A DNA stretch of 64,000 bases from assembly GCF_003996965.1 (NCBI RefSeq), contig NZ_QWDM01000001.1, forward strand, positions 124,001 through 188,000, given 5' to 3'. Every line of letters begins with the position of its first letter. The first letter of the stretch is position 1. Both the position numbers and the translations under genes were made by a program. Below the pieces are notes generated by a model. It had not been told where the DNA came from. It made no database searches and saw only the letters and a program-made list of their open reading frames with translations. Origin of the DNA: Flavobacterium cupreum (GTDB taxonomy: Bacteria; Bacteroidota; Bacteroidia; Flavobacteriales; Flavobacteriaceae). Shown one piece after another: positions 63,412 to 64,000 of this stretch.

Positions 63412-63753
63412 ATGAGTCAAAAAGAGGACGTTTGCCAATATCGGTTAATGATTGCGAGAGATACACTGGAAGTGATTCAGGGAAAATGGCGTTTACCCAT
63501 CATTATTTCCTTAACGCACGGCAACAAACGCTTTGGAGAAATACAAAGGGATATTTCGGATATATCCCCAAAGATGCTCTCTCAGGAACTAAAGGCCTTG
63601 GAAACCAACAAAATAATTATCCGTACCCTTCATGACAGCATGCCCGTAACCGTCGAATATTCGCTGACGTCCCTGGGACTGACTATGAAAAAATTACTGG
63701 ACGAAATTTTAGACTGGGGAGTACTGTTTAGAAAAGAGATCCTTGAAAAGTAG
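63412..63753 (+). CDS. HxlR family transcriptional regulator
   Basis: 113 residues from the ATG at 63412; a TTG start 30 nt earlier would include the operator repeats and is unlikely. The winged helix is DTLEVIQGKWRLPIIISLTH, KRFGEIQRDISDISPKMLSQ and TVEYSLTSLGLTMKKLLDEI. HxlR proteins respond to aldehydes, quinones or oxidants. It probably represses itself and the divergent YceI gene through the tandem site. The 186 bp downstream contain nothing supported. Confidence 0.92.
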   Translation: MSQKEDVCQYRLMIARDTLEVIQGKWRLPIIISLTHGNKRFGEIQRDISDISPKMLSQELKALETNKIIIRTLHDSMPVTVEYSLTSLGLTMKKLLDEILDWGVLFRKEILEK

Positions 63754-63939
63754 ATGGAAATAGCTGAATTTATGAAACCCGGGGCGCAAAAACTTTCAGA
63801 TAAAAAACTAAGCAGCTGATAATTACATAACTATTATCGAAAATTATATAACTATTTGAGGTTACTGTATTTCTAATTTAGCCAAAGTTTAAAACCGTAC
63901 AGCTACTATCAATTACTCATTCTCTAAAAAATTGAAATC

Positions 63940-64000
63940 ATGAACACTGCAAACCCAACAAACCCGGAAAACTACATGGAACTACAAGGTGAACGTCTTT
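63940..64000 (+). CDS. Start of a gene cut by the window edge
   Basis: ATG at 63940 opens a frame reading NTANPTNPENYMELQGERL up to the last base. The context (AT-rich leader, frame still open) supports a real start, but too little is present to identify the product. Confidence 0.5.
   Translation, partial: MNTANPTNPENYMELQGERL

Overview
The window is AT-rich bacterial DNA from a Bacteroidota member, most likely Flavobacterium or a close relative. Reasons: SusC/SusD/SusE genes, an ECF sigma/FecR/TonB-receptor cassette, many short lipoproteins, absence of Shine-Dalgarno sites, and -7 boxes of the TAnnTTTG type before many genes. No tRNA, rRNA or CRISPR array was seen.

1-12 kb is a stress and detoxification region. 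A minus-strand operon (AhpD-like protein, two alpha/beta hydrolases, TSUP exporter, a GAPDH cut by the window edge) is followed by AraC, DinB and Crp regulators/enzymes, a secreted hydrolase, an Old Yellow Enzyme, an NTF2-like protein, and a divergent aldehyde dehydrogenase with its AraC regulator. Two of these promoters share a 26-bp element at identical spacing.

12-28 kb is an alpha-mannan utilisation locus on the minus strand. In transcription order it holds a ROK kinase/phosphomannose isomerase fusion, SusC, SusD, SusE-like, two GH76 endo-alpha-1,6-mannanases, a GH92 alpha-mannosidase and a sugar MFS transporter. A GntR/UTRA regulator is divergent. Surface mannan would be bound and cut by GH76/SusCDE, trimmed to mannose by GH92, imported by the MFS protein, then phosphorylated and isomerised to fructose 6-phosphate by the fusion enzyme. 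susC carries an apparent single-base frameshift.

28-34.7 kb is a decaying patch. A GH97 glycosidase gene lies between two same-orientation remnants of an IS6-family transposase. Next come an SDR gene with an in-frame stop, a porin-like gene whose signal peptide is out of frame at a poly-A run, unresolved debris, and the tail of an XRE repressor.

34.7-44.4 kb has an ECF sigma, FecR and STN-type TonB receptor cassette divergent from a repeat lipoprotein. It is followed by a secreted module (Lipoprotein_15-type lipoprotein, OB-fold protein, DUF5777 barrel, cytochrome c lipoprotein, YceI) punctuated by simple-sequence arrays, and a hotdog thioesterase. 44.4-48 kb is an iron-uptake pair (PepSY protein and siderophore receptor).

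48.3-53.6 kb is a tightly coupled biosynthetic operon: FAD oxidoreductase, methyltransferase, type III polyketide synthase, FabZ-like dehydratase, ketosynthase, acyl carrier protein and phosphopantetheinyl transferase. I predict a methylated, possibly oxidised alkylresorcinol or quinone lipid. This is the best candidate for an undescribed system.

54-64 kb has two oxidoreductase-AraC pairs, three hypothetical lipoproteins, two secreted alpha/beta hydrolases, and a YceI gene divergent from an HxlR regulator with a tandem operator.
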